Source: CAZJYC01 sp964550165 (GTDB taxonomy: Bacteria; Acidobacteriota; Aminicenantia; Aminicenantales; Aminicenantaceae). Taken from it: 14,001 bases of DNA. Numbering within the stretch: position 1 is the stretch's first letter; each line of letters starts with the position of its first letter. The stretch is taken from contig CAZJYC010000064.1 of assembly GCA_964550165.1 (NCBI GenBank), forward strand, positions 1 to 14,001, in the 5' to 3' direction. Made by a program: the position numbers and the translations under genes. Positions 13,709-14,001 of this stretch are shown in pieces. The notes beneath the pieces were generated by a model. That model did no database searches, was not told the origin of the DNA, and saw nothing but the letters and a program-made list of their open reading frames with translations.

Positions 13709-14001
13709 CGGTAATTATCCATGATGATTTTGGCTAAGTCAGAGATGGAGAGGTCCTCTTTCTGCTGGTCTTTGGCCAAGAAAAAGGCGTCATCCCAGGT
13801 ATGCATTCCCTGAAGATTGGAACGGTCGAAGATATTTTTTTTCCTGACCGATCCTTTCATGTCAAAACCATATTCAGAGAGCACGACAAGGTCCGGGCCA
13901 TCAGGAAGGCAAGGGCCGGCGTAAATCTCTTCGGCATCGAGAACTCTCCTGACAACTTTCTTTCCTTTGTATTCCAGCTTTTCTAATTTTTTGCTAATTT
14001 C
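13705..14001 (-). CDS. AlkP-superfamily phosphodiesterase, C-terminal 98 residues (5' end outside window)
   Basis: A frame open from the right edge to TGA at 13705-13707. It encodes the C-terminus of a third AlkP-superfamily protein. Recognisable elements are KVVRRVLDAEEIYAGP, then PDLVVLSEYGFDMKGS, then NLQGMHTWDDAFF. The last contains the His expected as the late metal ligand in type I phosphodiesterases of this superfamily. The same order (a residue-rich linker ending in GP, a PDLVV strand, a late His) occurs in the two downstream paralogues, as AGP/PDLIVGY/GDHC and HGP/PEIIVGY/GDHC. However, the His context differs, so this copy belongs to a different branch. The stop overlaps the next start by 4 nt (ATGA), placing it in the same operon. 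The catalytic core is not in the window, so activity cannot be judged. Confidence 0.75.
   Translation of the reverse strand, partial: EISKKLEKLEYKGKKVVRRVLDAEEIYAGPCLPDGPDLVVLSEYGFDMKGSVRKKNIFDRSNLQGMHTWDDAFFLAKDQQKEDLSISDLAKIIMDNYR

Noticed and set aside
1..14001. tRNA, rRNA, CRISPR arrays, complete insertion sequences or toxin-antitoxin pairs
   Set aside because: I looked for cloverleaf-like segments, regularly spaced direct repeats, transposase motifs and toxin partners of the RHH-like gene, and saw none.

Overview
The window looks like a draft or metagenome-derived scaffold (a run of 100 Ns lies at 1725-1824) from a Gram-negative-type bacterium of moderate GC. Signal peptides, a Tat signal, a type IV pilus-like envelope protein and a sigma-54 promoter/activator pair all point to a cell with a periplasm. 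The gene mix (COG3379-type AlkP-superfamily enzymes, a DUF4139 protein with a Gly/Val-rich linker, a SNS-repeat PilX-like protein) would fit the Acidobacteriota/Aminicenantes neighbourhood. That placement is inference from gene flavour, not a demonstrated assignment.

Layout. 1-2102 (minus): an exported M1-family metallopeptidase, broken by the assembly gap, is followed 15 bp later by the start of a membrane protein that runs off the left edge. 2103-2578: a divergent intergenic region with a good minus-strand promoter and a GC-rich, hairpin-containing block flanked by a 12-bp inverted repeat. 2579-4986 (plus): a nitroreductase-fold flavoprotein and an exported MuiA-like DUF4140/DUF4139 protein. 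4987-5130: a convergent junction with a long hairpin. 5131-6426 (minus): a PilX-like protein with a prepilin-type N-terminus and a repetitive beta-solenoid-like body. 6427-6936: its promoter region, with a textbook sigma-54 site. 6937-8295 (plus): the divergent NtrC/PilR-type sigma-54 activator, whose receiver domain has lost its phosphorylation residues. 8428-14001 (minus): one tight operon. In transcription order it holds the C-terminus of an AlkP-superfamily enzyme, a membrane-anchored AlkP-superfamily enzyme, a Tat-exported AlkP-superfamily enzyme, a 63-residue ribbon-helix-helix-like protein and an EMC3/YidC-superfamily-like membrane protein.

Two units deserve attention. The first is a self-contained sigma-54 circuit: a perfect -24/-12 promoter in front of the pilus-like gene, with its probable activator encoded divergently. 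That activator has Glu in place of the phosphoacceptor Asp, so it may work without a sensor kinase. The second is the minus-strand operon with three AlkP-superfamily paralogues. One carries a twin-arginine signal. Another carries a membrane hairpin whose charge pattern would leave its catalytic domain in the cytoplasm. They are coupled to a small DNA-binding-like protein and an insertase-like membrane protein with a periplasmic insertion. I cannot name the substrate of this operon. I found no tRNA, rRNA, CRISPR array or complete insertion sequence.
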